DNA of 61,762 bases from Microbacteriaceae bacterium (GCA_003852775.1 RDDZ01000083.1:1-61762); one strand, 5' to 3'. Positions 24,295 through 33,855 are shown, counted from the stretch's first letter. Notes: a model not told the origin generated them from the letters alone. A program made the numbers and translations.

Positions 24295-25731
24295 GTGACC
24301 AAGCAGACCGCGCCCCGCCAGATCCGCTTCAACGCGTTCGACATGAACTGCGTCGCCCACCAGTCCTCCGGGCTGTGGCGGCACCCGGACGACCGCTCCG
24401 ACACCTACACCGACATCGAGTACTGGACGCACCTCGCCCGGCTGCTCGAGCGGGGCACGTTCGACGGCATCTTCATCGCCGACGTGCTCGGCACCTACGA
24501 CGTGTACGGCGGCACCAACGAGGCCGCCATCCGCAACGGCGCGCAGGTCCCGGTGAACGATCCCGTCCTCCTCGTCTCGGCCATGGCCGCCGTCACGGAG
24601 AACCTCGGATTCGGGGTCACCGCGGGCACCGCCTACGAGCACCCCTACCCCTTCGCGCGGCGCATGACGACGCTCGACCACCTCACGAAGGGCCGCGTCG
24701 GCTGGAACGTCGTGACCGGCTATCTGCCGAGCGCGGCGCGGAACATGGGGCACGACGACCAGCTCGAGCACGACGACCGCTACGACCACGCCGACGAGTA
24801 CCTCGAGGTGCTCTACAAGCTGTGGGAGGGCTCGTGGGAGGACGACGCGGTCGTGCGCGACCGTGAGACCGGGGTGTTCACACGCCCGGAGAAGGTGCAC
24901 GAGATCCGGCACCACGGCACCCACTTCACGGTGCCCGGCATCCACATCTCCGAGCCGTCACCGCAGCGCACGCCCGTGATCTACCAGGCGGGCGCATCCC
25001 CCCGCGGCGTCGCGTTCGCGGCCGGCAACGCCGAGGCGATCTTCGTGGCCGCCCCCACCAAGGAGGTGCTCAAGGGCACCGTCTCGCGCATCCGCGACGC
25101 CCTCGAGGCCGCCGGACGCGACCGCTACGCCGCGCGCATCTACACGCTCATCACCGTCATCACCGACGAGACAGACGAGAAGGCGCAGGCGAAGTACGAG
25201 GACTACCTGCGCTACGCCTCCCCCGAGGGCGCCCTCGTGTTCATGTCGGGCTGGATGGGGGTCGACCTCTCGCGCTACGAGCTCGACGAGCCGGTCGGCA
25301 ACGTGGAGTCGAACGCCATCCAGTCGGCTGTGCAGAACTACGCGGATGCGGCGAAGCACGGCGACGAGTTCACTGTGCGCGACATCGCTCTCAACGGCGC
25401 GATCGGCGGACTCGGCCCGACCATCGTGGGCGGCGGCGAGACGATCGCCGACCTGCTGCAGGAGTGGGTCGAATACACGGACGTCGACGGCTTCAACCTC
25501 GCCTACGCGATCACCCCCGGCACCTTCGAGGACATCGTCGAGCACGTCGTGCCCGTGCTGCGGGCGCGCGGCGCGTATCCGACGGAGTACGCCCCAGGCA
25601 CCCTGCGGAACAAGCTGCACGGGCGGGGCGACCGGCTGCCCGAGGAGCACCGAGGTGCGCGCTACCGCATCGGCGGCGACCTCTCGACGGCGGTCGCCAC
25701 GACGTCGGAGCGGGTCGCGCTGCAGGTCTGA
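24295..25731 (+). CDS. LLM-class flavin monooxygenase (NtaA/SnaA/DszA family)
   Basis: The 478-residue protein matches the long group of luciferase-like flavin-dependent monooxygenases: FNAFDMNCVAHQSSGLWRHP, the RMTTLDHLTKGRVGWNVVTGYL segment, and YQAGASPRGVAFAAGNAEAIFV. These enzymes use reduced FMN to oxidise small organic or sulfur compounds; the substrate is not predictable. The GTG at 24295 fits the family N-terminus. No flavin reductase gene is adjacent. The 10-bp phased GTGAC array lies upstream. Confidence 0.85.
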   Translation: MTKQTAPRQIRFNAFDMNCVAHQSSGLWRHPDDRSDTYTDIEYWTHLARLLERGTFDGIFIADVLGTYDVYGGTNEAAIRNGAQVPVNDPVLLVSAMAAVTENLGFGVTAGTAYEHPYPFARRMTTLDHLTKGRVGWNVVTGYLPSAARNMGHDDQLEHDDRYDHADEYLEVLYKLWEGSWEDDAVVRDRETGVFTRPEKVHEIRHHGTHFTVPGIHISEPSPQRTPVIYQAGASPRGVAFAAGNAEAIFVAAPTKEVLKGTVSRIRDALEAAGRDRYAARIYTLITVITDETDEKAQAKYEDYLRYASPEGALVFMSGWMGVDLSRYELDEPVGNVESNAIQSAVQNYADAAKHGDEFTVRDIALNGAIGGLGPTIVGGGETIADLLQEWVEYTDVDGFNLAYAITPGTFEDIVEHVVPVLRARGAYPTEYAPGTLRNKLHGRGDRLPEEHRGARYRIGGDLSTAVATTSERVALQV

Positions 25732-25759
25732 GCGGGTTCCGCGTCCGCACGCGAGGTGC

Positions 25760-25831
25760 GGGCCCCGGGAGCACGTGCCGTCGTGCCTGCCCCTCCGTTG
25801 CGGCGGATGAGGGCACGTGCTCCCGCGGGCC
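25760..25831. terminator. Long bidirectional hairpin between convergent genes
   Basis: GGGAGCACGTGCC (25766-25778) and GGCACGTGCTCCC (25812-25824) form a perfect 13-base stem, extended by GGGCCC on both sides across a one-base bulge. The loop is 33 bases. It lies between the LLM gene and the end of the bile-acid-symporter-like gene and ends in CCCTTTACT. Confidence 0.65.
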
Positions 25832-25833
25832 CT

Positions 25834-26718
25834 TTACTCGGCGGGGGCTGCCACCGCGACCTGCACGGGGACGAGGCGGCGCAGGATGAAGCCCCAGCCG
25901 AGGGCGAGGAAGAACATGAGCACGCCGTAGACCGCGCCCGGCAGCGACATCTCCACGCTGCCGATGACGGTCTGCGCGATGACGATCGCGAGCGTCGCGT
26001 TGTGGATGCCGATCTCGAACGAGCTCGCGACGGCCTGCCGCGGCTCGACGCGGAACAGGCGCGGCACGAAGAACCCGACCGCGAGCGACAGCAGGCAGAA
26101 CAGCACCGTGATGAGCGCGAGCCCGCCGACGTTCGCGACGAGCAGCTCCCAGTTCGACGCGATCGCGCCCGCGATGACGACCGCGAGGATCACCATCGAC
26201 GCGATGCGCACGGGCTTGTCCATGGCCTCCGCGAAGCGCGGTCGCCACCAGCGCACGAGCATCCCGAGCAGCACCGGGAGCAGCACGATCGCGAACACCT
26301 CGACGGCCTTCGCGAACTGCACGCCGAGCTCCCCCTGGCCCGGCATGAAGATCCAGATCGCGAGGTTCGTGATGAGCGGGAGGGTGAACACGGCGATGAC
26401 CGAGTTGATCGCGGTGAGCGAGATGTTGAGGGCGACGTCGCCGCGGAACAGGTGGCTGTAGAGGTTGGCGGTCGTGCCGCCCGGCGACGCGGCGAGCAGC
26501 ATCATGCCGACCGCGAGCACGGGCGGCAGCTGGAACAGCACCACGAGCCCGAGGCAGATGGCCGGCAGCAGCACGAGCTGGCAGACGAGCGCGACGACCA
26601 CGGCCTTCGGGTGCTTCGCCACGCGCGCGAAGTCGGACGGGCGGAGGGAGAGGCCCAGGCCGAACATGATGATGCCGAGGGCGACGGGAAGTCCGATGGA
26701 GGTCAACGCTGATCCCAT
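25834..26718 (-). CDS. Bile acid:sodium symporter family (BASS) transporter
   Basis: The 294-residue protein has about nine to ten hydrophobic helices. Family motifs are visible: SPGGTTANLYSHLFRGDVALNISLTAINS near 80-108 and EIGIHNATLAIVIAQ near 235-249, covering the crossed-helix sodium sites. It probably takes up an organic anion with sodium; substrate unknown. The C-terminus is short. ATG at 26718. Confidence 0.85.
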   Translation of the reverse strand: MGSALTSIGLPVALGIIMFGLGLSLRPSDFARVAKHPKAVVVALVCQLVLLPAICLGLVVLFQLPPVLAVGMMLLAASPGGTTANLYSHLFRGDVALNISLTAINSVIAVFTLPLITNLAIWIFMPGQGELGVQFAKAVEVFAIVLLPVLLGMLVRWWRPRFAEAMDKPVRIASMVILAVVIAGAIASNWELLVANVGGLALITVLFCLLSLAVGFFVPRLFRVEPRQAVASSFEIGIHNATLAIVIAQTVIGSVEMSLPGAVYGVLMFFLALGWGFILRRLVPVQVAVAAPAE

Positions 26719-26833
26719 GCCTCATCCTGACCGACGGGGGCACCGCGGCGGAAGAGTAGACAGGTCGGGCGCGTGGCGGGATCTCGCGGCAGCCTGGCAG
26801 GACAGGGGGCGGTGCGGCGGCCCGCGCCGCGGG

Positions 26834-26846
26834 TAGCCTCGCCCGC
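26834..26846 (+). promoter_or_regulatory. Leaderless promoter of rhodanese gene
   Basis: TAGCCT, seven bases, then ATG at 26847. Confidence 0.6.
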
Positions 26847-27317
26847 ATGACCGACACCCGGACCGCATCCGTCTCGCCGCTCACCGCCGCCGAACGAGAG
26901 GCCGCCGTCGCGCACTTCGCCGCGAAGCTGCGCTTCGAGACGGACGCCTCGGATGTCGCGGAGGCGCTCGCGGCCGGGGAGCGCCTCGCGCTCGTCGACA
27001 CCCGCGACGAGGCGTCGTGGAAGCAGGGTCACGCGGTCGGCGCCATCCACCTCCCGCGCCGTGAGGTGGCCGAGCGCGCGCCCCGCGAGATCCCCCTCGA
27101 CACCCCGGTCGTCGTGTACTGCTGGAGCCCCGGCTGCAACGGCGCCGACAAGGCGGCGCTCGAGTTCGCGAAGCTCGGCTACGACGTGAAGCTCATGATC
27201 GGCGGCTTCGAGTACTGGGCGCGGGAGGGCTACGACGTCGAGTCGGATGCCGGCCCCGTCCTCCGCGGCGTCGACGCGCTCGTCGGGCCCGTCACCGCGG
27301 ACGACTGCGGCTGCTGA
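26847..27317 (+). CDS. Rhodanese-like sulfurtransferase domain protein
   Basis: The 156-residue protein is a single rhodanese domain after about 40 additional N-terminal residues. VDTRDEASWKQGHAVGAIHLP marks the fold, and the active loop is YCWSPGCNGADKAA with two cysteines, Cys92 being the likely nucleophile. This loop differs from the classic CRxGxR(S/T) of thiosulfate sulfurtransferases, so the acceptor is uncertain. The product ends DDCGC, with extra cysteines at the C-terminus. Confidence 0.85.
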   Translation: MTDTRTASVSPLTAAEREAAVAHFAAKLRFETDASDVAEALAAGERLALVDTRDEASWKQGHAVGAIHLPRREVAERAPREIPLDTPVVVYCWSPGCNGADKAALEFAKLGYDVKLMIGGFEYWAREGYDVESDAGPVLRGVDALVGPVTADDCGC

Positions 27318-27344
27318 CGCACCTCGCGGGCTGTCGGCGACCGT

Positions 27345-27440
27345 CCTGCGGCGCGCGGCCGCGACCGCGAGGCAGCCCGACGTGAGGAGGGCGAGCGCGA
27401 GGGCGACCGGCGTCAGCTCGGGGCCGGTCGCGGCGAGGTG
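27345..27440 (-). pseudogene. Orphan LAATG cell-wall sorting signal
   Basis: On the minus strand the 139-base gap between two convergent genes encodes HLAATGPELTPVALALALL, then TSGCLAVAAARRR: an LAxTG motif, hydrophobic helix and arginine tail, the exact layout of a class E sortase signal. There is no gene body, as the end of the phosphatase gene lies immediately upstream. It looks like the last piece of a deleted surface-protein gene. Confidence 0.45.
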
Positions 27441-27456
27441 AGCACGACCGCGCCGA

Positions 27457-28116
27457 CTACCCCGTGAGCGCGAGCTCGGCGAGCAGCTCGGAGGCGGTGT
27501 CGACGGCCGCGATCGCGCCGGCCGCCTCCGCGGGCGACCCGTACCCCCACGTGACGAACACGGTCGGCACCTCGTGCTCCGCGGCACCCTCGACGTCGTG
27601 GATGCGGTCGCCCACCATGACGGGGCGCTCGAGCTCGTACCGCGTGGCGAGGCGGCGCAGGGCCTCCTCGACGACGTCCGGCTTCGACGAGCGCACCTCG
27701 TCCTCGGAGGCGCCCGTGATCTCGGTGAAGGCGCCGTCGATCTCGAAGTGCTCGAGGATGAGGCGGGCCGCCGACTCGGGCTTCGAGGTCGCGAGCGAGA
27801 GCGGCACCCCCGCTTCGTGGATGGTGCGCAGGGCATCGAGCACGCCCGGGTACGGGGTCGCGTCGAACACGCCGACCTCGCGGTAGTGCTCGCGGTAGAG
27901 GGCGAGGGCGTAGCGGGACTCGTCCTCGTCGAGCTTCGCGAGGTCTCGGAAGGAGTCGAGGATCGGTGGGCCCACCCACTTCAGCAGCTCGGCGGGGGGC
28001 GGCACCGGCATCCGGAGCTGCTCGTAGGTCCACGCGAGGCTCGCGAGGATGCCGGGTGCCGAGTCGACGATCGTGCCGTCGAGGTCGAACAGCACCGGGG
28101 TGAAGCGCGGGGCCAT
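27457..28116 (-). CDS. HAD-family phosphatase, phosphoglycolate phosphatase-like
   Basis: The 219-residue HAD hydrolase shows all four motifs: DLDGTIVDS (nucleophile Asp11), the SLATSK threonine, Lys145 in SSKPDVV and GDRIHDVEGA. The small helical cap is that of the Gph/PGMB group. The role in phosphoglycolate salvage is inferred from overall similarity; other phosphoesters are possible. It precedes nothing in an obvious operon; nucS starts upstream and ends 33 bases before it. Confidence 0.82.
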   Translation of the reverse strand: MAPRFTPVLFDLDGTIVDSAPGILASLAWTYEQLRMPVPPPAELLKWVGPPILDSFRDLAKLDEDESRYALALYREHYREVGVFDATPYPGVLDALRTIHEAGVPLSLATSKPESAARLILEHFEIDGAFTEITGASEDEVRSSKPDVVEEALRRLATRYELERPVMVGDRIHDVEGAAEHEVPTVFVTWGYGSPAEAAGAIAAVDTASELLAELALTG

Positions 28117-28149
28117 GGGTCTCGTCCGTTCGGGTTCGGGCTGGGCGGG

Positions 28150-28845
28150 TCAGAAGAGGCGCGCGTGCCCGGTCTCGAGGCCGCGCATGGCGTCGTAGTC
28201 GAGCACGAGGCAGCGGATGCCGCGGTCCTCGGCGAGGGTGCGCGCCTGCGGCTTGATCTCCTGGGCGGCGAAGACGCCGGAGACGGGGGCCAGCAGCGGG
28301 TCGCGGTTCATGAGCTCGAGGTAGCGGGTGAGCTGCTCGACGCCGTCGATGTCGCCGCGGCGCTTGATCTCCACCGCCACCGATTTGCCCTCGGCGTCCG
28401 TCGCGAGGATGTCGACGGGCCCGATCGCGGTCATGTACTCGCGGCGCACGAGCTTGTAGCCCTCGCCGAGCAGCTCGATCTGCTCCGCGAGGAGGCGCTG
28501 CAGGTCGGCCTCGACGCCGTCCTTCTGCAGGCCCGGGTCGACGCCGAGGTCGTGGGTGGAGTCGTGGAGGATCTCGTGGATCGAGATCACGAGCAGGTCG
28601 GCGGTCTTCGCGTTGGCGACACGCCACAGCTCGACGACCCCCGCGGCCGCGCGCTCCTCGTCGACCTCCTCGACGGTGAACGTCGTGGGAGGGCTCATCC
28701 AGTTGAGCGGCTTGTAGCTGAGCGAGTCGGAGTGCACGAGCACGCTGCCGTCCGCCTTCACCACGAGCAGGCGGGTCGCGAGCGGCAGGTGCGCCGACAG
28801 TCGTCCCGCGTAGTCGACAGAGCAACGAGCCACCACGAGACGCAC
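28150..28845 (-). CDS. nucS: Mismatch-specific endonuclease NucS
   Basis: The 231-residue protein matches actinobacterial NucS (EndoMS) along its length. An N-terminal DNA-binding domain is followed by the RecB-like nuclease core with [12 protein letters not shown] and [17 protein letters not shown], carrying the metal-binding Asp, Glu and Lys. It makes double-strand cuts at mismatches and replaces MutS/MutL in Actinomycetota, working with the sliding clamp. The GTG start at 28845 lies six bases after TAGACT. Confidence 0.95.
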   Translation of the reverse strand: MRLVVARCSVDYAGRLSAHLPLATRLLVVKADGSVLVHSDSLSYKPLNWMSPPTTFTVEEVDEERAAAGVVELWRVANAKTADLLVISIHEILHDSTHDLGVDPGLQKDGVEADLQRLLAEQIELLGEGYKLVRREYMTAIGPVDILATDAEGKSVAVEIKRRGDIDGVEQLTRYLELMNRDPLLAPVSGVFAAQEIKPQARTLAEDRGIRCLVLDYDAMRGLETGHARLF

Positions 28846-28857
28846 CCGACGAGTCTA
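28846..28857 (-). promoter_or_regulatory. Leaderless promoter of nucS
   Basis: Minus-strand TAGACT, six bases, then GTG at 28845. Confidence 0.6.
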
Positions 28858-28887
28858 TTTCGGCGCCGCCCCATCCGTCGGTTCGTG

Positions 28888-28957
28888 GCGCGGCTGGAGC
28901 TGCGCCGCGACGGCGGGAGTTGTTTCCCCCGCCGCGGGGTCGCAGCTCCAGCCGCGC
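28888..28957. repeat. 70-bp intergenic hairpin between divergent genes
   Basis: GCGCGGCTGGAGCTGCG (28888-28904) and its exact complement (28941-28957) form a 17-base stem. Inside it CGGCGGG and CCCCCGCCG pair imperfectly around an AGTTGTTT loop. It lies between the starts of nucS and nnrE, so it is not a terminator for either. The inner CGGCGGGAG/CCCGCCG part resembles elements at 21246 and 32597. Confidence 0.6.
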
Positions 28958-28985
28958 GGTGACCCCTCGGCAGCGGACGCCGGCG

Positions 28986-28997
28986 CACAATGGGGGC
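28986..28997 (+). promoter_or_regulatory. Leaderless promoter of nnrE
   Basis: CACAAT, six bases, then GTG at 28998. Confidence 0.45.
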
Positions 28998-29660
28998 GTG
29001 CTCGGGTACACCGCCGACGAGGTGCGGGCGGCGGAGGCGCCGCTGCTCGCCGCGGGCGTGCCGCTCATGGCGCGCGCGGCCTCGGGGCTCGCGGATGCGG
29101 TCGCGGCTGAGCTGAGCCGGCTCGGTGTCCCGCTGCACGAGGCCCGCATCCTGCTGCTCGTCGGGTCGGGCGACAACGGCGGCGACACCCTGCACGCGGG
29201 CGCGCTGCTCGCCGCGCGCGGCGCCGACGTCGACTACGTGCCGCTCGGCTCGCGCACCCACCGCGCGGGGGAGTCGGCGGCGCTCGCCGCGGGGGCGACC
29301 CGCATCGACGACGCCCCCGACGGGTCCGAGTTCCGCGCGGCGGTCGAGGCGGCCGACGCGATCCTCGACGGGATCGTCGGCATCGGCGCATCCCCGGGGC
29401 TCCGCGAACCGGCCCGCAGCGCGGTCGTCGTGGCGCGGGCGCGCGTGGTCGCCCGTGCGGGCGCGCTGCCCGCGGCGTTCGCGGTCGACCTGCCGAGCGG
29501 CATCCATCCCGACACGGGCGAGGCTCCCGAGCCGGATGCCGTGCTCCCCGCCGATGTGACGGTCACGTTCGGCGCGTGCAAGACGGGGCTGCTGAGAGCG
29601 GACCCGGCGGTCGTCGGGCCCATCGTGCTCGTCGACATCGGGCTGGGGCTGCCCGGCTGA
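28998..29660 (+). CDS. nnrE: NAD(P)H-hydrate epimerase
   Basis: The 220-residue YjeF_N-domain protein has LLLVGSGDNGGDTLHAGALL (about 54-73) and AFAVDLPSGIHPDTG, the hallmark nucleotide-binding and catalytic segments. It epimerises damaged NAD(P)H hydrate so that a dehydratase can repair it. The usual fused or adjacent NnrD dehydratase is absent here and may be elsewhere. GTG at 28998 gives the normal N-terminus and follows a CACAAT box by six bases. Confidence 0.88.
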   Translation: MLGYTADEVRAAEAPLLAAGVPLMARAASGLADAVAAELSRLGVPLHEARILLLVGSGDNGGDTLHAGALLAARGADVDYVPLGSRTHRAGESAALAAGATRIDDAPDGSEFRAAVEAADAILDGIVGIGASPGLREPARSAVVVARARVVARAGALPAAFAVDLPSGIHPDTGEAPEPDAVLPADVTVTFGACKTGLLRADPAVVGPIVLVDIGLGLPG

Positions 29661-29674
29661 GCGCGAGCGCTCGG

Positions 29675-29863
29675 CTACGGGACGCCGAGCTCCTCGAGCA
29701 GGCGGCGGGCGGCGCGCCGGTCGGCCGAGGTGACGACGCCGCGGCGGACGACGTTCAGGAGGATCGGCTCCCAGCGTTCATCGGTGTCGTGGCGCACGAC
29801 ACCCTGGGCGGCGAGGGTCAGGTGCTCCTCGACGTGTTCGGGCAGGGGGGTTCGTTCGGGCAT
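29675..29863 (-). CDS. Small conserved-looking protein
   Basis: The 62-residue protein begins MPERTPLPEHVEEHLTLAAQ and contains LLNVVRRGVVTSADRRAARRLLEELG, likely all helical. It has no membrane helix and no known motif. ATG 29863 is chosen over an upstream in-frame start that would add 15 odd residues. Function unknown; it sits between convergent nnrE and rlmN. Confidence 0.55.
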   Translation of the reverse strand: MPERTPLPEHVEEHLTLAAQGVVRHDTDERWEPILLNVVRRGVVTSADRRAARRLLEELGVP

Positions 29864-29995
29864 CGGGTCCTTCTTCCGCGGGCAGGGGAACCGCGTAGAG
29901 AACCTCACAGTAAGCCCGGAGCCGCGCGCGCGGGAGTCCCGTTAACCGGGGTGACCAGGCAGTTCTACCCTCGTCGCCGAGCCGGCCGGGCCGGG

Positions 29996-31186
29996 TCAGG
30001 CGTCGGCGGCGGCGAGTTGACCGCAGGCCCCGTCGATCTCCTTGCCGCGGGTGTCGCGGAGGGTCGTCGGGATGCCGGCCGCCTCGAGACGCTCGATGAA
30101 CTCGCGCGTCACATCCGGCTCCGAGGCCGTCCACACCGAGCCCGGGGTGGGGTTGAGCGGGATCGGGTTCACGTGCACCCAGCCGCGGCCGCGCTCGTTG
30201 AGCTTCTGCGCGAGCAGCTCGGCGCGCCAGGCGTGGTCGTTCATGTCCTTGATGAGCGCGTACTCGATCGACACGCGGCGACCCGTCACCTCGAAGTAGT
30301 GGCGCGCCGCGTCGAGCGCCTCGTCGACCTTCCAGCGCGAGTTCACCGGGATGAGCTCGTCGCGCAGCTGGTCGTCGGGGGCGTGCAGCGAGAGCGCGAA
30401 GGTGAGCGGCAGGTCCTCGTCGGCGAGCTTGCGGATGGCGGGGGCCAGCCCGACGGACGACACCGTGATGTGGCGGGCCGACATCCCGAGGCCGTTCGGC
30501 TGCGGGGCGACCATCGTGCGCACGGCCTTCATGAGGCGGTTGTAGTTGGCCAGCGGCTCGCCCATGCCCATGAAGACGATGTTGGTGACGCGCGGGGCGT
30601 CGTGGCCGCCGTCGCGGCGGAGGCCGCCCAGCTCGCCGTTCGCGATCGCCCGGTTGGCCTCGACCACCTGGGCGACGATCTCGGCCGCCGACATGTTGCG
30701 GGTGAGACCCGCCTGACCGGTCGCGCAGAACGGGCAGTTCATGCCGCAGCCGGCCTGGCTCGAGACGCACAGCGTGACGCGGCCGGGGTAGCGCATGAGG
30801 ACCGACTCGACGAGGGCGCCGTCGAAGAGGCGCCACAGGAACTTGATGGTCTCGCCGCCGTCGGTGCGCAGGCGCCGCACCTCGGTGAGCAGCGGCGGGA
30901 GCATCGCCTCGACGAGCTCCTCACGGCCCTTCGCGGGCAGGTCGGTCATCTGCGCGGGGTCGGTCGTGTAGTGGGTGAAGTAGTGGGTCGAGAGCTGCTT
31001 CGCGCGGAAGGCGGGATGCCCGAGCTCGACGACCTTCGCGGCGCGTTCCTCGGGCGTCAGGTCCGCCAGGTGGGTGGGCGGCTGGGTGCGCCGGGGCGAG
31101 GCGAACTGCAGCACCGGTCGGCCGTCGGCCGCCACCTTCTGCGTCCATCCCTCGGTGCGGGGGCGCACCTGCTTGATCTCGCTCAC
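29996..31186 (-). CDS. rlmN: 23S rRNA (A2503-C2)/tRNA A37 methyltransferase RlmN
   Basis: The 396-residue radical SAM enzyme has the cluster motif CGMNCPFC near 132-139, the GMGEPLANY segment and the conserved C-terminal cysteine in EIDGACGQL. It methylates A2503 of 23S rRNA using a methyl-cysteine intermediate. The GTG start at 31186 overlaps the end of the MATE gene (GTGA), so the two are cotranscribed. Length is normal for actinobacteria. Confidence 0.95.
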   Translation of the reverse strand: MSEIKQVRPRTEGWTQKVAADGRPVLQFASPRRTQPPTHLADLTPEERAAKVVELGHPAFRAKQLSTHYFTHYTTDPAQMTDLPAKGREELVEAMLPPLLTEVRRLRTDGGETIKFLWRLFDGALVESVLMRYPGRVTLCVSSQAGCGMNCPFCATGQAGLTRNMSAAEIVAQVVEANRAIANGELGGLRRDGGHDAPRVTNIVFMGMGEPLANYNRLMKAVRTMVAPQPNGLGMSARHITVSSVGLAPAIRKLADEDLPLTFALSLHAPDDQLRDELIPVNSRWKVDEALDAARHYFEVTGRRVSIEYALIKDMNDHAWRAELLAQKLNERGRGWVHVNPIPLNPTPGSVWTASEPDVTREFIERLEAAGIPTTLRDTRGKEIDGACGQLAAADA

Positions 31187-32526
31187 TGCACGATTGTCGC
31201 AGGTGCCGCCTGGGAGCCGCCCATCCAGCGGCTGTCGGCCGCGCGCACGGCGAGGGTGAGGGCGCGGATGCCGTAGAACCCCACGCAGTACGCGAGCTGG
31301 ATCGCGAGCACCGCGGCGGGCGCCCCGGCCTCGGGCGGGGTGAGGCTCGCCCACCACAGCAGCGGCAGGTACACGACGAGGTTCACGACGCCCGCGAGGG
31401 CGAGGTAGCGGCCGTCGGAGGCGCCGATGAGCACGCCGTCGAGCACGAACACGAGCGCCCCGAGCGGCATCGTGGCGGCGACCACCCACGCGCCGACGGG
31501 CACCGCCTCGACGACCCCGGCATCCGACGAGAACACCGGCCCGAGCCACGGTGCGGCGGCCGCGAGCACTCCCCCGAGCACGATGCCGGATGCGACGCCC
31601 CAGCCGACGAGGCGGCGCACGGTCGCGCGCACCTGCTCGTGGGTGCCCGCGCCGAGGTCGTAGCCGATCATCGCCTGCGCGGCGATCGCGAACGCGTCGA
31701 GCGCGAGCGCGAACAGGAAGGTGAGCTGGAAGACCACCTGCGTGGAGGCGAGGGTGACGGTGCCGAGGCCCGTCGCGGCGACGACCGTGGCGATGAGCGC
31801 GACGCGCAGGGTGAGGGTGCGCAGCAGCATCCATCCGCCCGAGCGCGCGGCGGCCGCGACGCCGGGCAACCCGGGGCGCACGCTCGCTCCCTCGCGTCGG
31901 GCGTGCCGGAGGGCGATCGTGGCGCACGCGACGGCCATGCCCCACTGGGCGCCGACCGTGCCGATCGCGGAGCCTGCGATGCCCCAGCCGACGCCGTAGA
32001 TGAGCACCGCGTTGAGCGCGGCGTTCGCGGTGAACCCGGCGACCGCGATGACGAGCGGGGTGCGGGTGTCCTGCAAGCCGCGGAAGAGGCCCGTGGCGGC
32101 GATGACGGCGAGCATCGCGGGGATGCCGGCGCACGAGATGCCGAGGTAGAGAGCGGCGAGCTCGGTCACGCGCTCGCTCGCGCCGAACGCGGCGACGAGG
32201 GGGTGTGCTGTGAGGGCTCCCGCGACGGCGAGCACGACGCCGAGCGCGATCGCGAGCCAGATCCCGTCGACGCCCGCGCGCACGGCGCCGGCTCGGTCGC
32301 CCGCGCCGAGGAGGCGGGCGACGGCGGGGGTCGTGGCGTAGGCGAGGAAGACGAGCAGGCCGATCGCGGTCTGCAGCACCGTGCTCGCGATCCCGAGGCC
32401 CGCGAGCGGGTCGACCCCGAGGTGCCCGACGAGGGCGGTGTCGGTCGCGAGGAAGAGCGGCTCGGCGACGAGCGCCCCGAGCGCGGGCACCGCGAGGCCC
32501 AGGATGCGCCGGTCGATCGCTCTCAC
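31183..32526 (-). CDS. MATE-family efflux transporter
   Basis: The 447-residue protein has twelve hydrophobic helices in two related halves and MATE/DinF features ([26 protein letters not shown] at the N-terminus). It probably exports cationic compounds using a sodium or proton gradient. The GTG at 32526 follows TAGCGT by six bases. It is followed directly by rlmN through a four-base overlap, a conserved pairing of unclear meaning. Confidence 0.88.
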   Translation of the reverse strand: MRAIDRRILGLAVPALGALVAEPLFLATDTALVGHLGVDPLAGLGIASTVLQTAIGLLVFLAYATTPAVARLLGAGDRAGAVRAGVDGIWLAIALGVVLAVAGALTAHPLVAAFGASERVTELAALYLGISCAGIPAMLAVIAATGLFRGLQDTRTPLVIAVAGFTANAALNAVLIYGVGWGIAGSAIGTVGAQWGMAVACATIALRHARREGASVRPGLPGVAAAARSGGWMLLRTLTLRVALIATVVAATGLGTVTLASTQVVFQLTFLFALALDAFAIAAQAMIGYDLGAGTHEQVRATVRRLVGWGVASGIVLGGVLAAAAPWLGPVFSSDAGVVEAVPVGAWVVAATMPLGALVFVLDGVLIGASDGRYLALAGVVNLVVYLPLLWWASLTPPEAGAPAAVLAIQLAYCVGFYGIRALTLAVRAADSRWMGGSQAAPATIVQ

Positions 32527-32538
32527 CCGACCACGCTA
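32527..32538 (-). promoter_or_regulatory. Leaderless promoter of MATE-rlmN
   Basis: Minus-strand TAGCGT, six bases, then GTG at 32526. Confidence 0.55.
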
Positions 32539-32596
32539 TCCGGGGGTCCGGACGCGGGCCGACGCGGGCCGCCGCGGGTGCGTGAGGGGCGCCCGG

Positions 32597-32637
32597 TGGC
32601 GCTGTTTCTCCCGCCGCTGGTGCGGTTGCTCCCGCCG
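32597..32637. repeat. Two tandem copies of the CTCCCGCCG intergenic motif
   Basis: TGGCGCTGTTTCTCCCGCCG at 32597 and TGGTGCGGTTGCTCCCGCCG at 32618 are direct repeats with a 21-base period. The second differs from the motif at 21295-21314 by only one base. They lie in the gap between the MATE and MFS genes. Confidence 0.6.
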
Positions 32638-32658
32638 AGCAGCTCGCGCGGCGGAGCC

Positions 32659-33855
32659 TCAGCCTCTCGGCGGGCGGGCGGCGGGGGCCGCGAGCGTCGC
32701 CAGGACGATGAGCAAGAAGACGATGAGCAGCGCGTTGAGGATGCCGACGCCCTCGCCGACGAGGCCGATGAGCGGCGGGCCGACGAGGAACGCGCAGTAG
32801 CCGACGGTCGCGACGGCCGAGACGCGCGCGGCTGCGCGCGCCGGGTCGTCGGCGGCTGCCGACATCGCGACGGGGAAGCCGAGCGAGGCGCCGAGGCCCC
32901 ACAGCACGATGCCGACGACGGCGACCCAGATGATCGGCACGAAGATCACGAGCGCGAGCCCGACCGCGGCGGCGCCCCCGCTCACCCACAGCACGGGCAC
33001 GCGGCCGAAGCGGTCGATGATCGGCCCGCCGACGATGCGGCCGACCATCATGGCGGCCGTGAACACGGTGAACAGCGCGGCGCCCTGGCCGTTGTCGAGG
33101 CCGCGGTCGTCGACCATGCCGAGCGCGAGCCAGTCGTTGGCCGAGCCCTCGGTGAACGCCATGCCGAGCGCGATGAGGCCGATCGCGAGGGTGCGCGGCT
33201 CGAGCCAGATCGCCATCCGGTCCGCGAACGGCACGTGGGCGACTTCCTCCCCCGTGTCGGCGTGCGTGGCGACGCGCGGGATGGCGCGGGGCGCGAGCAC
33301 GGCGCCGACCGCGAGCAGCGCGGCCATGCCGACCGCGTGCCAGACGACGTCGACGTGCGCGAACACGAGTGCCGTGCCGATCGTCGTGCCGATCACCATG
33401 CCGGCGCTCCAGCTCGCGTGGAGCAGCGGCATGATCGTCCTGCCGACGACCTTCTCGACCGCCGCTCCCTCGACGTTCATCGCGACGTCGCAGATCGCGC
33501 TGCCGAAGCCGTAGACCGCCATCCCCGCGACGACGAGCGCGAACGCCCCGAGCACCGAGGTGCCGACGCCGATGATCACGAGCGCGACCGCGCAGATGGC
33601 GAGCGTGATCGCGATCGTGCGCCGCCCCCCGAACCACTGGATGATGTGGCTCGCGAGCAGGAGGCCCACGATCGAGCCGATCGAGACGCCGAGGATGAGG
33701 TAGCCGACCCACGAGGTGGGCAGCTCGAGCGCGTCGCGGATGGACGGGATGCGGATCGCCCACGTGGCCGCGCCGAGCCCGTTGAGCGCGAACACGGCGA
33801 AGACGGCGTTGCGCCAGGCGGTCGCGTGGGCGGGGCGGATAGGCGTCGTGGTCAT
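32659..33855 (-). CDS. MFS transporter
   Basis: The 398-residue protein has twelve hydrophobic helices and the MFS loop motif [12 protein letters not shown] between helices 2 and 3. Substrate unknown. ATG 33855 is preferred to a longer start inside the divergent regulator's promoter. The LacI-type gene reads the opposite way, with an operator between the two, so sugar-like or nucleoside-like substrates are conceivable. No paired enzyme is nearby. Confidence 0.85.
   Translation of the reverse strand: MTTTPIRPAHATAWRNAVFAVFALNGLGAATWAIRIPSIRDALELPTSWVGYLILGVSIGSIVGLLLASHIIQWFGGRRTIAITLAICAVALVIIGVGTSVLGAFALVVAGMAVYGFGSAICDVAMNVEGAAVEKVVGRTIMPLLHASWSAGMVIGTTIGTALVFAHVDVVWHAVGMAALLAVGAVLAPRAIPRVATHADTGEEVAHVPFADRMAIWLEPRTLAIGLIALGMAFTEGSANDWLALGMVDDRGLDNGQGAALFTVFTAAMMVGRIVGGPIIDRFGRVPVLWVSGGAAAVGLALVIFVPIIWVAVVGIVLWGLGASLGFPVAMSAAADDPARAAARVSAVATVGYCAFLVGPPLIGLVGEGVGILNALLIVFLLIVLATLAAPAARPPRG

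Noticed and set aside
29996-33763. 1255-codon minus-strand frame
   Set aside because: Only its last 396 codons (rlmN) are real; the rest is out of register with the MATE and MFS genes.
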